Shown here: piece after piece, positions 19,092 to 27,062 of the stretch | How the letters are laid out: each line of letters starts with the position of its first letter | Position numbering within the stretch: the first letter of the stretch is position 1 | Source of the DNA: Actinomycetes bacterium | Lineage (GTDB): Bacteria > Planctomycetota > Phycisphaerae > JAACET01 | Assembly (NCBI GenBank): GCA_030614915.1 | Contig: JAUXAG010000005.1 | Location: forward strand, 84,568-148,567 | Reading direction: 5' to 3' | DNA length: 64,000 nt | Made by a program: the position numbers and the translations under genes | The notes under the pieces: generated by a model | Told to the model about the DNA's origin: nothing | The model's database searches: none | The model's input: the letters and a program-made list of their open reading frames with translations, nothing else

Positions 19092-20372
19092 CTACAGAGA
19101 TGGCACGACCCCCTCCTCGCTCGGGCCCATTGGCATTTCCTCAAATGCCTTCTGCTCGCGTAGCCAAAGGTTGTAGCCGGCAAGCAGGCCCAGACACGCA
19201 AAGAATCCACGATCCATAGGCAAGTCGCCGGTGAAACAGGCCTGAAAGAAGCTGATCCAAAACACCATCTGCACGGCTCGGGACAACGCTATATCGGGAT
19301 CGCGCCGAATTCGTAATAGGTGCCAGATTCCCATTACAGTCAAGATGGCCAAGGGGATCAATCCGATGAGCCCTTGCTCCGAGGCGATCTCCAGCCAGAG
19401 GTTGTGTGGATAACTGCGCCTGATAGGAACCCATCTGAAAGTGGCAGTGTAGAATTGCGAGAATCCGCCGGCCCCGATTCCTTTGATAGGATAGTTCATA
19501 AAAACCCTTACAGCAATTTCAAACAACTCTTTCCGGTCGGATTCCGCATACGAAAGTTGCTTCATTCGTTCGTAGAAGATCGCCGGAGCCAAGAATCGTG
19601 CTGCCACACCGAGCATCCCGAGGATCAGGACCAAGACCAGCATGGAACGAAAGAATCGTCGGAAGGTCATGAAAGTTAGGCCGGCGCCCAAAAGGAGAAA
19701 AACAACCGCGCCCCGAGAGGCGGTGAACGGCAGAACACTGATCGCCACAGCCATCGCGACCAGAGCAGCCGTCTTCTGGAACAGGTTTCCGCAGTACAGC
19801 CAGTAGACCAGGAATCCAACACAGGTGGTTATCCAGATAGCGTACATGATGGCCATGCCACCACCAAATCGGTCCATGGCGGTCAGGTATTCGGTGGCGG
19901 ACAATAGTATCAGGAAGAACAGCCAGACGATGGCCGTGGAAAACCAGGCACCGCTGTGCATGGTCATGCGTATTATTTCCGGATTTCGTCCGCACATTCG
20001 CCCCAAGTAATACAGGGGAACACACGAACCCAGGAATAGAAGGACCTTGTGCCTGCCGTACTCCGGTGAGGGGGTGTATTTTAGCGAGACCAGCACGATC
20101 AGTGCCAAAGCTAACATTGCCCAATCACTCAGGCTGTTCTCCCAGAGCTTTATCCCATATTTCACACGAAGCAATACTATCCCGAAGACCATGAAAATTA
20201 GCCAGCTCAGCGAGACGCCACCTTCGAAGTGTAGCACATGGATAATCGTAATGGAAAAGACCACTGCACCCACAACACCCACGGCGAAGGCAACCACCGG
20301 CCGGAACAACAGGGCCACTGTCACCGTGCTCAGCATGATGACGCTAAGAATTATGACAAGAGTTGAACCCAC
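19092..20372 (-). CDS. O-antigen ligase/polymerase (WaaL/Wzy_C family) membrane protein
   Basis: 426 residues with about eleven hydrophobic segments and a large periplasmic loop. The motif RRSYPHNLWLEIASEQGLIG (about residues 310-330) is the conserved H-N-x-W-L-E region of the O-antigen ligase/Wzy_C superfamily. The start is GTG 20372 with TAGGA at 7 bases. It probably polymerises or ligates the repeat units exported by the adjacent Wzx. Locus 2 has a different, EpsG-like polymerase. Confidence 0.82.
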   Translation of the reverse strand: MGSTLVIILSVIMLSTVTVALLFRPVVAFAVGVVGAVVFSITIIHVLHFEGGVSLSWLIFMVFGIVLLRVKYGIKLWENSLSDWAMLALALIVLVSLKYTPSPEYGRHKVLLFLGSCVPLYYLGRMCGRNPEIIRMTMHSGAWFSTAIVWLFFLILLSATEYLTAMDRFGGGMAIMYAIWITTCVGFLVYWLYCGNLFQKTAALVAMAVAISVLPFTASRGAVVFLLLGAGLTFMTFRRFFRSMLVLVLILGMLGVAARFLAPAIFYERMKQLSYAESDRKELFEIAVRVFMNYPIKGIGAGGFSQFYTATFRWVPIRRSYPHNLWLEIASEQGLIGLIPLAILTVMGIWHLLRIRRDPDIALSRAVQMVFWISFFQACFTGDLPMDRGFFACLGLLAGYNLWLREQKAFEEMPMGPSEEGVVPSL

Positions 20373-20464
20373 ATTTGGATCCTAAAAGATCTGACACGAT
20401 TTTGCTTCAGGCCGCCGATACGCAATTGTTTTCCCGATAGAAAGTGGGACGATACTATTAATTT

Positions 20465-21844
20465 TCAACAATGCCGCCTCAATACCATAGAAAGTTCAAT
20501 GTTCATGGCAACTCCCCGAAATATACATGCAACAAGGACGATAATCCAGATAAAACAAGAGACACTCGAATACGGCGCAACCGCCCAAGCGATCAAAAGC
20601 GCTGAAAGGCTGGAAATACTTCCGTAAATGGTCTGTCCCTTAAAGCGACTCAGTCCATCTAGCACTATGGACTGGGTCGTGCTCCATGTGCGAACACATC
20701 CCCATACACAACAAGCCAGAAGAAGAGAGAATACGGGAACTGCCTCCGACTCGCGGGTCCAGATTCGAATTATCCATTGGCCTGCGAATACAAGAAATAC
20801 AAAAGACGGGATACACACCAGGCTCCACAGACGAACCGTTCGCTTCAATGTTCTGCGAATCCACGACCAATCACCACGGGCGGCCGCCTCAGAATATGCT
20901 GGCCATAGAGGACTTAAGAACATGGTAAACAGGCCTACACCTGTAAAAATAAGACGAAGCGTCACGGCGAACGGGGTTACGGCGGCCACACCGAACCGAT
21001 TGGCGATCAACACCAAAGGCACGCTGTGTCGCAATACGGTCGGAATTCGTGCTCCTAACGCCATGAGGCCTACTCCGGTAATGGTCCTGATCTTACCCAC
21101 GGTGATCAGACGGGGATGAGGGCGAAGCGAGGGGGTCCGGACAAACAAAACGATGCTGCCGAGAAGCATAACGGAAAAACGTGCTCCGACCAAAGTTCCG
21201 GCCAGAATGGGCAAGCCCAGTCGAAGGTGGACACACAGAAGCACTCCCAGCAGCCCCAGGATGTTGCCGCACGCGAGTTGGAGACTTCCCCAATAGCCTC
21301 GCTGGTAGGCGTTGTAAATTCGCTGAATCAGGCCGGCCGGTAGACCAAAACCAAACGCAATCAACACCGCCTGGGCCGTGGGCAGAAGTTCCTCCGTCGC
21401 AACGGCGCCCTGGACATTAAGCAGATCCCGGAGCGGAAGCAACGGAAGGATAAAGATCGCCACAGCCGTGAGTGCCGCGAACATCAGCAACATGGCTGCC
21501 AAGCCACTGGCTATATAGCCTCCGGGATTCTCATGATCGTCCTGGCCGTACAACTTCGCCAGGGCATTTTGTAAACCAACTCCTAGCCCCAAATCCGTAA
21601 ATACCAGGAACGATACGAAACTTGTGATCGCCATCCACAGCCCGAAACGCTCCTGGCCCAGGTATCCGAGGGTCAACGGGACGACGATCAGCCCCGTGGA
21701 GATGTTGACCACTCGGGCCGCCGCTGCCGCCAAAGCCGAGCGAGCCGCTCTTCGATAGCGGTCCTGGCTGCGCCCGGCCGGCGTCGAGATATCCGGCTGG
21801 GGAGACAAGACTAGCTTCACCAGTTTTTTGGCTTTGATGAACAT
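20465..21844 (-). CDS. Wzx-type polysaccharide flippase (MOP superfamily)
   Basis: 459 residues from ATG 21844; a TTG at 21868 in frame is less likely. About 12-14 transmembrane segments follow a basic N-terminus. VNISTGLIVVPLTLGYLGQE and FGLWMAITSFVSFLVFTDLG are typical of the first helices of Wzx proteins. It moves lipid-linked oligosaccharide across the inner membrane for locus 1. A second flippase is at 41660-42955, and a degraded N-terminus of a third at 22901-23042. Confidence 0.85.
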   Translation of the reverse strand: MFIKAKKLVKLVLSPQPDISTPAGRSQDRYRRAARSALAAAAARVVNISTGLIVVPLTLGYLGQERFGLWMAITSFVSFLVFTDLGLGVGLQNALAKLYGQDDHENPGGYIASGLAAMLLMFAALTAVAIFILPLLPLRDLLNVQGAVATEELLPTAQAVLIAFGFGLPAGLIQRIYNAYQRGYWGSLQLACGNILGLLGVLLCVHLRLGLPILAGTLVGARFSVMLLGSIVLFVRTPSLRPHPRLITVGKIRTITGVGLMALGARIPTVLRHSVPLVLIANRFGVAAVTPFAVTLRLIFTGVGLFTMFLSPLWPAYSEAAARGDWSWIRRTLKRTVRLWSLVCIPSFVFLVFAGQWIIRIWTRESEAVPVFSLLLACCVWGCVRTWSTTQSIVLDGLSRFKGQTIYGSISSLSALLIAWAVAPYSSVSCFIWIIVLVACIFRGVAMNIELSMVLRRHC

Positions 21845-21960
21845 GATAAGTGGATAGGTACCAAACAAACAGATATGTGATGTTCAAATCTAAGCTTATC
21901 TCTTCGAAATCCAGATTTTGCACATACCCTCAGCGAAAGCCTCATTATTTCACAATGGAT

Positions 21961-22686
21961 TCACTTTTGAGTATTTTGAATAATGACACATGTCAAATGA
22001 ACCTTCGCAGACCTGTCGCCTGGGCGAGGTGGATAGATACGCTTGCCAAATGTCCAAAAATCACCCGTGAAGATTTCGTAGTACTCCTGGTCAATAATGG
22101 TTGCAGAGTTTGCCTCCAGCCAAGTGTCAATTTCCTTCCGAGAGTAAACCCGGCAAATACATGATACATCTTGGCCGTATCCTGCACCTTGCAGCTTATA
22201 GACATTGTCTATATACTGTTTTTCGTTATATGGAAATGTAAGCACAAGATATCCACCGGGCTTTAATAATCTGAACATCTGTCTGATAGCCTCTTCATGA
22301 TTCGGGATGTGCTCAAGAACACTGATGCATGTTATTAAATCGAATTGTTTTGTAATCTTTGGCTTGGTTATATCATCGTTTATAATGTAATAATGCCTAT
22401 TGAAGAAACCGCCTCTCCAGTAACCCTCTATTTTGTCGATTGCTGTCACACTGAATCCGCAATTAGCCATCACGTGCGGCCAAGCAGTAGTGCCAGATCC
22501 CACGTCCAGTACTTCCATAGGATATATTTTTGCAAGCCACTTTAGCGCAAAAGCAAACTCAATGGGCCTCTCGTTAGGGGTCCGCCGCATTGAACTTTTC
22601 CATTCTAATCGAAGTATTGGGGAAAGATACCATCTAGCCAGGGTACTATATAATCTGTAAAGAGCTTTTTTTATTACTTTACTCAT
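21961..22686 (-). CDS. SAM-dependent methyltransferase
   Basis: 241 residues from ATG 22686 (GGAG at 7 bases). Motif I is EVLDVGSGTTAWPHVMANC (about residues 58-76). The later motifs ISVLEHIPNHEEAIRQMF and LLKPGGYLVLTFPY mark a class I methyltransferase fold. In this locus it likely methylates a sugar of the repeat unit or a chain end. The acceptor is unknown. Confidence 0.8.
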   Translation of the reverse strand: MSKVIKKALYRLYSTLARWYLSPILRLEWKSSMRRTPNERPIEFAFALKWLAKIYPMEVLDVGSGTTAWPHVMANCGFSVTAIDKIEGYWRGGFFNRHYYIINDDITKPKITKQFDLITCISVLEHIPNHEEAIRQMFRLLKPGGYLVLTFPYNEKQYIDNVYKLQGAGYGQDVSCICRVYSRKEIDTWLEANSATIIDQEYYEIFTGDFWTFGKRIYPPRPGDRSAKVHLTCVIIQNTQK

Positions 22687-22900
22687 TGGAAAGCTCCTAA
22701 TTGCTGATCGGTCCACCTGGATTGGCTGGCCTAACGACTATACTGTCATATCCTACGCCCCCGCCAATCATAACTTACAGAACCGCCATCACTGTGTTGC
22801 TCGCTTCCCCATCACCGGCTTGGGTCACGGCAAAGGGGTTAAGTATCGCCAATTCCTCGAAAAACGGAATTTTATAGTTCGAAACCATGAACTCTTGGGT
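22687..22900. other. Decayed intergenic sequence
   Basis: There is no clear gene. A 37-codon minus-strand ORF (22775-22888, ATG start) lies just after the flippase remnant; its ending (AVTQAGDGEASNTVMAVL) has no family I can name. Together with 22901-23042 this looks like debris of one or more lost genes. Confidence 0.35.
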
Positions 22901-23042
22901 CTATGCCGGGAGCAGATCACACCTGCCCGCCTCGGCCATCGACCAGAACACCCCTTTTGCCATCCGGTAGGCAAGCGGGGATCTTTGGACACGGTTAAAC
23001 ACCCGTCTCAAGAAAGAGGGGCAACAGGCGGAAACTAATGAT
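22901..23042 (-). pseudogene. Remnant of a Wzx flippase N-terminus
   Basis: Minus-strand codons give FLRRVFNRVQRSPLAYRMAK then GVFWSMAEAG, which resembles the start of Wzx proteins (basic leader, then R-L-A-K-G-x-F-W-S before helix 1). The frame ends in a stop at 22901 before any full helix. No in-frame start lies outside wecB. It is probably the edge of a deleted flippase gene. Confidence 0.45.
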
Positions 23043-23049
23043 CTGACGT

Positions 23050-24195
23050 TCACGTGTTTCCCCCTCGTCCATTCAAAAACCGCCTGCAAGCGGCCAGTAT
23101 CCGGCCCGTTGCCTTTCCGTCGCCGTAGGGATTTACGGCCTGGGCCATTCTGCCGTAGGCATCAGTATCGGTTAGAAGCTGGGAAACGGTGTCTATGATT
23201 TGCCTGACGTCCGTGCCGACGAGTTTGACGGTGCCGGCTTCTACGGCTTCGGGTCTCTCGGTAGTGTCGCGCATGACCAAGACCGGCTTGCCCAGACTCG
23301 GTGCCTCTTCCTGTACGCCGCCGGAATCGGTGAGGACCAGAGTAGATCTGTCCATCAGAGCCACGAAGGATAGATAGTCGAGCGGCTCTATCAAGCGAAT
23401 ATTCTTGCGATGTCCGAGCAGTCGAAAAACCGGCTCTCGGACGTTGGGATTCAAATGAACCGGATAGACAAACTCGGTGTCGGCAAACTTTTCAGCCAAC
23501 GTGGCGATCGCCCGGCAGATACACTCAAAACCGTGCCCGAAACTTTCTCGTCGATGGCCGGTGATCAGAACCAACCGCTGGTCGATTGAACTGTTCAGCA
23601 ATCCAGCGGACAATTCGGTGATTTGCGGCCTGAGCTTCCTAACTTTGTCAACAGCGATATAAAGAGCGTCTATGACTGTATTGCCGGTTACGTAGATACG
23701 TTCGGCTTGCACGCCTTCTTTGAGGAGATTTTGCTGGGCCCAGCAGGTCGGGGCAAAATGGTAGTCAGCTATGTGGCTAGCTAGAACCCGATTAATCTCC
23801 TCCGGATAGGGCGAGAACTTATTCCAAGTACGCAGGCCGGCCTCGACGTGACCAACGGGGATCCGATGATAGAAGGCTGCCAAGGCTGCGGTAAAGACGG
23901 TGGTGGTGTCGCCCTGAACCAGGACCAGATCGGGCTCGTAGTCGACTATGTAGCCGTCGATAGCAGTGATAGCTCGAGAGGTGAGGCTGGCCAAAGTTTG
24001 ATTGTCCTGCATTAGCGCCAAATCAACGTCGGGGGTAACGCCGAATACCTGAAGGACTTGATCAAGCATTTCGCGATGCTGGCCGGTGGCACAAACGTGA
24101 GCCTCAAATTGAGGATCTTCCTGCAAAGCCAAAACCAACGGACAAAGCTTAATTGCTTCAGGGCGGGTACCGAAGATAACTGAAACTTTCTTCAT
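23050..24195 (-). CDS. wecB: UDP-N-acetylglucosamine 2-epimerase (non-hydrolysing), WecB/MnaA type
   Basis: 381 residues. SVIFGTRPEAIKLCPLV, CATGQHREMLDQVL, GHVEAGLRTWNKFSPYPEEI and LTDSGGVQEEAPSLGKPVL are the canonical motifs of the enzyme that interconverts UDP-GlcNAc and UDP-ManNAc in the cytoplasm. ATG 24195 follows GAGG. It is the most canonical of three such genes in the window. It likely supplies UDP-ManNAc for locus 1 or for general envelope use. Confidence 0.9.
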   Translation of the reverse strand: MKKVSVIFGTRPEAIKLCPLVLALQEDPQFEAHVCATGQHREMLDQVLQVFGVTPDVDLALMQDNQTLASLTSRAITAIDGYIVDYEPDLVLVQGDTTTVFTAALAAFYHRIPVGHVEAGLRTWNKFSPYPEEINRVLASHIADYHFAPTCWAQQNLLKEGVQAERIYVTGNTVIDALYIAVDKVRKLRPQITELSAGLLNSSIDQRLVLITGHRRESFGHGFECICRAIATLAEKFADTEFVYPVHLNPNVREPVFRLLGHRKNIRLIEPLDYLSFVALMDRSTLVLTDSGGVQEEAPSLGKPVLVMRDTTERPEAVEAGTVKLVGTDVRQIIDTVSQLLTDTDAYGRMAQAVNPYGDGKATGRILAACRRFLNGRGGNT

Positions 24196-24252
24196 TTCAT
24201 CCTCAGTGAACGCAAATTAGTCCAAGGTAAGCAGAACAATGTTCCGTACAGT

Positions 24253-25350
24253 TCATGTCTGAGCGAGGATGCTGACAATTCTTTGGGCGGCTTTGCCGTC
24301 CCAGAGTTCGGGACAGGAATGTGACCTTTTGTCGGCAGCGTCTATGATTTGCCGATAATGCTTGAAAATATCTTCGGTCCTGAGGTGCACGAGGCGATTT
24401 GTGCCTTGCTCGACGGTTATGGGCCGTTCGGTGCTCTCTCTAAGGGTCATGCAGGGAATGCCGAGAATGGTGGTCTCTTCCTGCATTCCGCCTGAATCAG
24501 TGAGCACCAATCTGGACTCAGCCATCAACTTGAGAAAATCCAGATAACCCACCGGCTCCAGTAGCCGGAAGTTGGGCATCTCTTTCAGGCGCGTATCGAA
24601 ACCGAACCGGCTCAAATTCTTCCGCGTCCGTGGGTGCACCGGGAAGATTAACGGCATATCCCGTTGAATCTGGTCAAAAGCCTCCAGCAGAGCAGCCAAA
24701 ACCTCCGGATCGTCGACATTACTGGGCCGGTGCAAGGTCAGGACAGCATATCCCTTCGGCTCCAGAGCCAAATCCTGCAGTATGGTGGATTTGTCGGCCC
24801 TTTTACGGTTGGCCAACAGAGTGTCAATCATCACGTTACCGACCAGGAAAACCTTGCTATCGGCTACGCCTTCACGTTTGAGATTCTCAACACCACTAGG
24901 CTCAGTAACAAACAGCAAATCACTGATTTGGTCCGTCAGGATGCGGTTAATCTCTTCGGGCATGGTTCTGTCGAAGCTACGTAGGCCGGCTTCCACGTGG
25001 GCTAATCGTACGCCCAGCTTCACCGCCACCAAGCCGCAAGCGATGGTACTGTTGACATCTCCGACAACAAGCACATAGTCAGGCATACGTTCCAACAGCA
25101 CCGGCTCAAAGCGCTTCATGATCTCGGCAGTCTGCTGGGCATGGCTGGCAGAGCCTACTTCCAGGTTAACATCGGGTCGAGGTATTTCCAACTCATCGAA
25201 AAACAATTTGCTCATGCGCTCATCGTAGTGCTGTCCCGTATGGACCAGGTAACCATGAATCTCGCCACGCCGAGCGAACTCCGCCAGCAGGGGGGCAATT
25301 TTCATGAAATTAGGACGAGCACCGCACACGCAAATAACTTCTAGGGGCAT
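24253..25350 (-). CDS. UDP-N-acetylglucosamine 2-epimerase family protein (second type)
   Basis: 365 residues. VCGARPNFMKIAPLLAEF, LVHTGQHYDERMSKLFF, LAHVEAGLRSFDRTMPEEIN and LTDSGGMQEETTILGIPC define the family but a different branch from the WecB-type neighbour. Substrates could include UDP-GlcNAc or a uronate or dideoxy derivative. AAAGGAAGG precedes ATG 25350. It is the first gene of the long minus-strand run. Confidence 0.82.
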   Translation of the reverse strand: MPLEVICVCGARPNFMKIAPLLAEFARRGEIHGYLVHTGQHYDERMSKLFFDELEIPRPDVNLEVGSASHAQQTAEIMKRFEPVLLERMPDYVLVVGDVNSTIACGLVAVKLGVRLAHVEAGLRSFDRTMPEEINRILTDQISDLLFVTEPSGVENLKREGVADSKVFLVGNVMIDTLLANRKRADKSTILQDLALEPKGYAVLTLHRPSNVDDPEVLAALLEAFDQIQRDMPLIFPVHPRTRKNLSRFGFDTRLKEMPNFRLLEPVGYLDFLKLMAESRLVLTDSGGMQEETTILGIPCMTLRESTERPITVEQGTNRLVHLRTEDIFKHYRQIIDAADKRSHSCPELWDGKAAQRIVSILAQT

Positions 25351-25368
25351 GGCCTTCCTTTAGTAACG

Positions 25369-25374
25369 ATTATA
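25369..25374 (-). promoter_or_regulatory. Candidate -10 box of locus 1
   Basis: TATAAT on the minus strand 18 bases before the first start codon of locus 1. There is no good -35 at 16-18 bases and the leader would be very short, so this is tentative. Confidence 0.3.
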
Positions 25375-25384
25375 GCGAAGAGCT

Positions 25385-25622
25385 GGTTTTGCACTCCGTC
25401 CCCGTCGGTTGCAGGGACATTTTCTCGTAACCGCTGTGCACGTAAGATATTATAGGCCCCAGCCTGTCAATCAATTTCGGCCGGGGCTACTCATATATCG
25501 GCCAATAAGACTACGGTTCTGCACTACAACGGCTTATTTTACATACAGATATAGCGCTGTCGCTGGTAATACGATTCAGCAGTGCAGGTAGTTCGGGGGC
25601 AACAGAACGATAGAGGCACAAA
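25385..25622. other. Region upstream of locus 1 with no gene
   Basis: No gene is seen. It includes CACTCCGTCCCCGT (25392-25405), shared with 46400-46413, and an imperfect GC-rich inverted repeat near 25453-25494 (GGCCCCaGCC and GGCcGGGGCT). Confidence 0.35.
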
Positions 25623-25745
25623 GTGAAAGCCTCCCCGTTGCGTATGTGGGGTAATTGCCTGAATAATCAAGATGTGAGCATCTCCTGGGTGCTTCTGTCG
25701 TTAACTGTTGGTGACTCGAGCGTAACCATCTGATCCGGAAGAGGT
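25623..25745 (+). repeat. Dispersed remnant, copy B, with a 36-codon ORF
   Basis: GTG 25623 to TGA 25731-25733 encodes 36 residues ending WVLLSLTVGDSSVTI. The last 15 codons match copy A at 5523-5570 (opposite strand), and nucleotide similarity continues past the stop. The region before residue 20 is much less alike. There is no Shine-Dalgarno box before GTG. It is probably the 3' end of a once larger gene or mobile element; the family is not recognised. Confidence 0.5.
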
Positions 25746-25930
25746 TACATTCAGAATTTAGCAGCTTACACCTTGCATCGCAAAATTATACAGCTAATAG
25801 CTTTGTTTGTAAGAGGTTGCGCGGTTAGCACCAAGAATTGATGGCATAAGCACCAGAATTGTTGTAGATTGACCTATTAAGCCGATTACAGAAGCAGCTA
25901 GATAGAATAGATTTTAGAATACTTATCTGC

Positions 25931-25959
25931 TTGAAAAATAGTAAGTTAGGGTGTATGTT
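25931..25959 (+). promoter_or_regulatory. Promoter of tRNA-Pro
   Basis: TTGAAA (25931-25936), a 17-base spacer and TATGTT (25954-25959) sit 11 bases before the tRNA. Confidence 0.6.
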
Positions 25960-25970
25960 ATTTTGAGTTC

Positions 25971-26045
25971 CGGGGTGTAGCTCAGCTTGGCTAGAGTGCC
26001 TGCTTTGGGAGCAGGAAGTCGCTGGTTCGAATCCAGTCACCCCGA
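25971..26045 (+). tRNA. tRNA-Pro (anticodon TGG)
   Basis: 75 bases folding as a cloverleaf. Acceptor CGGGGTG (25971-25977) pairs with CACCCCG (26038-26044), with discriminator A. The anticodon stem CCTGC/GCAGG encloses the loop TTTGGGA with anticodon TGG at 26006-26008, and the T arm is GCTGG-TTCGAAT-CCAGT-like. The 3' CCA is not encoded. An IS21-type remnant lies shortly downstream. Confidence 0.95.
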
Positions 26046-26061
26046 CTTTCCTTCAAAAACG

Positions 26062-26096
26062 GCCGTTCGGCCAAAAAGTCGAACGGCTTTCTCTTT
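26062..26096 (+). terminator. Rho-independent terminator after tRNA-Pro
   Basis: GCCGTTCG (26062-26069) pairs with CGAACGGC (26080-26087) and is followed by TTTCTCTTT. Confidence 0.85.
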
Positions 26097-26224
26097 GTAA
26101 GACAAAGACTTACGCTATTAACAGCGAGGTTCAAACTGACGCAATCCAAGATCTCGCGTTTCTGGGCCGAGTTTGAACGCTACCACAGGCTCACGAGGTT
26201 CTGGCTGAAATCGAATACCGCCAA

Positions 26225-26890
26225 GGAACGCACGGGCGTTCTAAACGGCGGAAGAAAAGTGTGGCGGGTGGCGGGGCGGAAGAAAAATGCGGGACCCCGG
26301 GAAGATTTCCGTGAGAATAACGGGCTTTGGACGACTACGTGGCCCGTCCTTGGACTTGGCTTTCTCATGGAGGACTGGGAGTGTACCGCGATATGGACCA
26401 GTGGATAGAGATTCGGCAGAAAGTATTGGTTGAGAGGGTTTCCAAGCGGCAGATTCTTTGCCAGACCGGCATGCACTGGAAGACCCTGCAGAAGATTCTG
26501 ACCCACAGCAGCCCGCCGGGCTACCGGCGGACCAAGCCTATCGAAAAGCCTAAGATCGCCCCCTTTCTGGAGCAGATTAAGCAGATCCTCCAGGCCGATC
26601 GGGAAGTACCACGCAAGCAGCGGCATACGGCCAAGCGGATCTTCGAGCGTCTAAGAGCCGAGGGATTCGACGACGGCTATACCATCGTCAAGGATGCCCT
26701 GCGAAAGCTGAAGGCTCATAGCAAAGAAGTCTTCATGCCCCTGATCCACCGACCTGGCCAAGCCCAGGTCGACTTCGGCTGGGCCGCGGTTCGAATGGCT
26801 GGGGTTCTGCTAAAGGTGGCCTTCTTGGTGATAGCCTTGCCTCACTCAGATGCCTTTTTTGTCATGGCTTTTCCCAAATAAGAAGCCAAG
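26225..26890 (+). mobile_element. IS21-type insertion sequence remnant
   Basis: It contains a truncated istA and, upstream, a repeated block GCGGAAGAAAA at 26248-26258 and 26276-26286, like the multiple end repeats of IS21 elements. The 3' half of istA and all of istB are missing. Both exact ends are unknown. A 9-bp inverted repeat, GTTCAAACT/AGTTTGAAC (26129-26137, 26170-26178), lies to the left and may or may not belong. Confidence 0.65.
26381..26881 (+). pseudogene. istA: IS21-family transposase IstA, truncated
   Basis: 166 of an expected ~500 residues. An N-terminal helix-turn-helix region has SKRQILCQTGMHWKTLQKIL; then YTIVKDALRKLK leads into the integrase core start IHRPGQAQVDFGWAAV with the first catalytic Asp. 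The frame stops after MAFPK. GTG 26381 with GGAGG at 7 bases is the likely start. The second and third catalytic acidic residues are lost, so it is inactive. Confidence 0.82.
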
Positions 26891-27062
26891 TTCAATACTC
26901 ATAATTGTCTCGTAGTAGCCAAGAAAAAACCTTTCCTCGTCCAGGGATTGTATTGTGAAAGAGGACGGACATCAAATGAGCTGGCCTGAATTGGGCAGAT
27001 TTTGAGGCCCTTGCCAAGGTCAGGCCCAATGATGTACACTTTGGTAGAAGAAAGGCAAGATC

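Noticed and set aside
22775..22888. 37-codon ORF as a real gene
   Set aside because: There is no ribosome site, no family, and it lies in decayed sequence.
25825..26040. 71-codon minus-strand ORF beginning MTGFEPATSCSQ
   Set aside because: It is the antisense of tRNA-Pro; this kind of false ORF over tRNA genes is well known.
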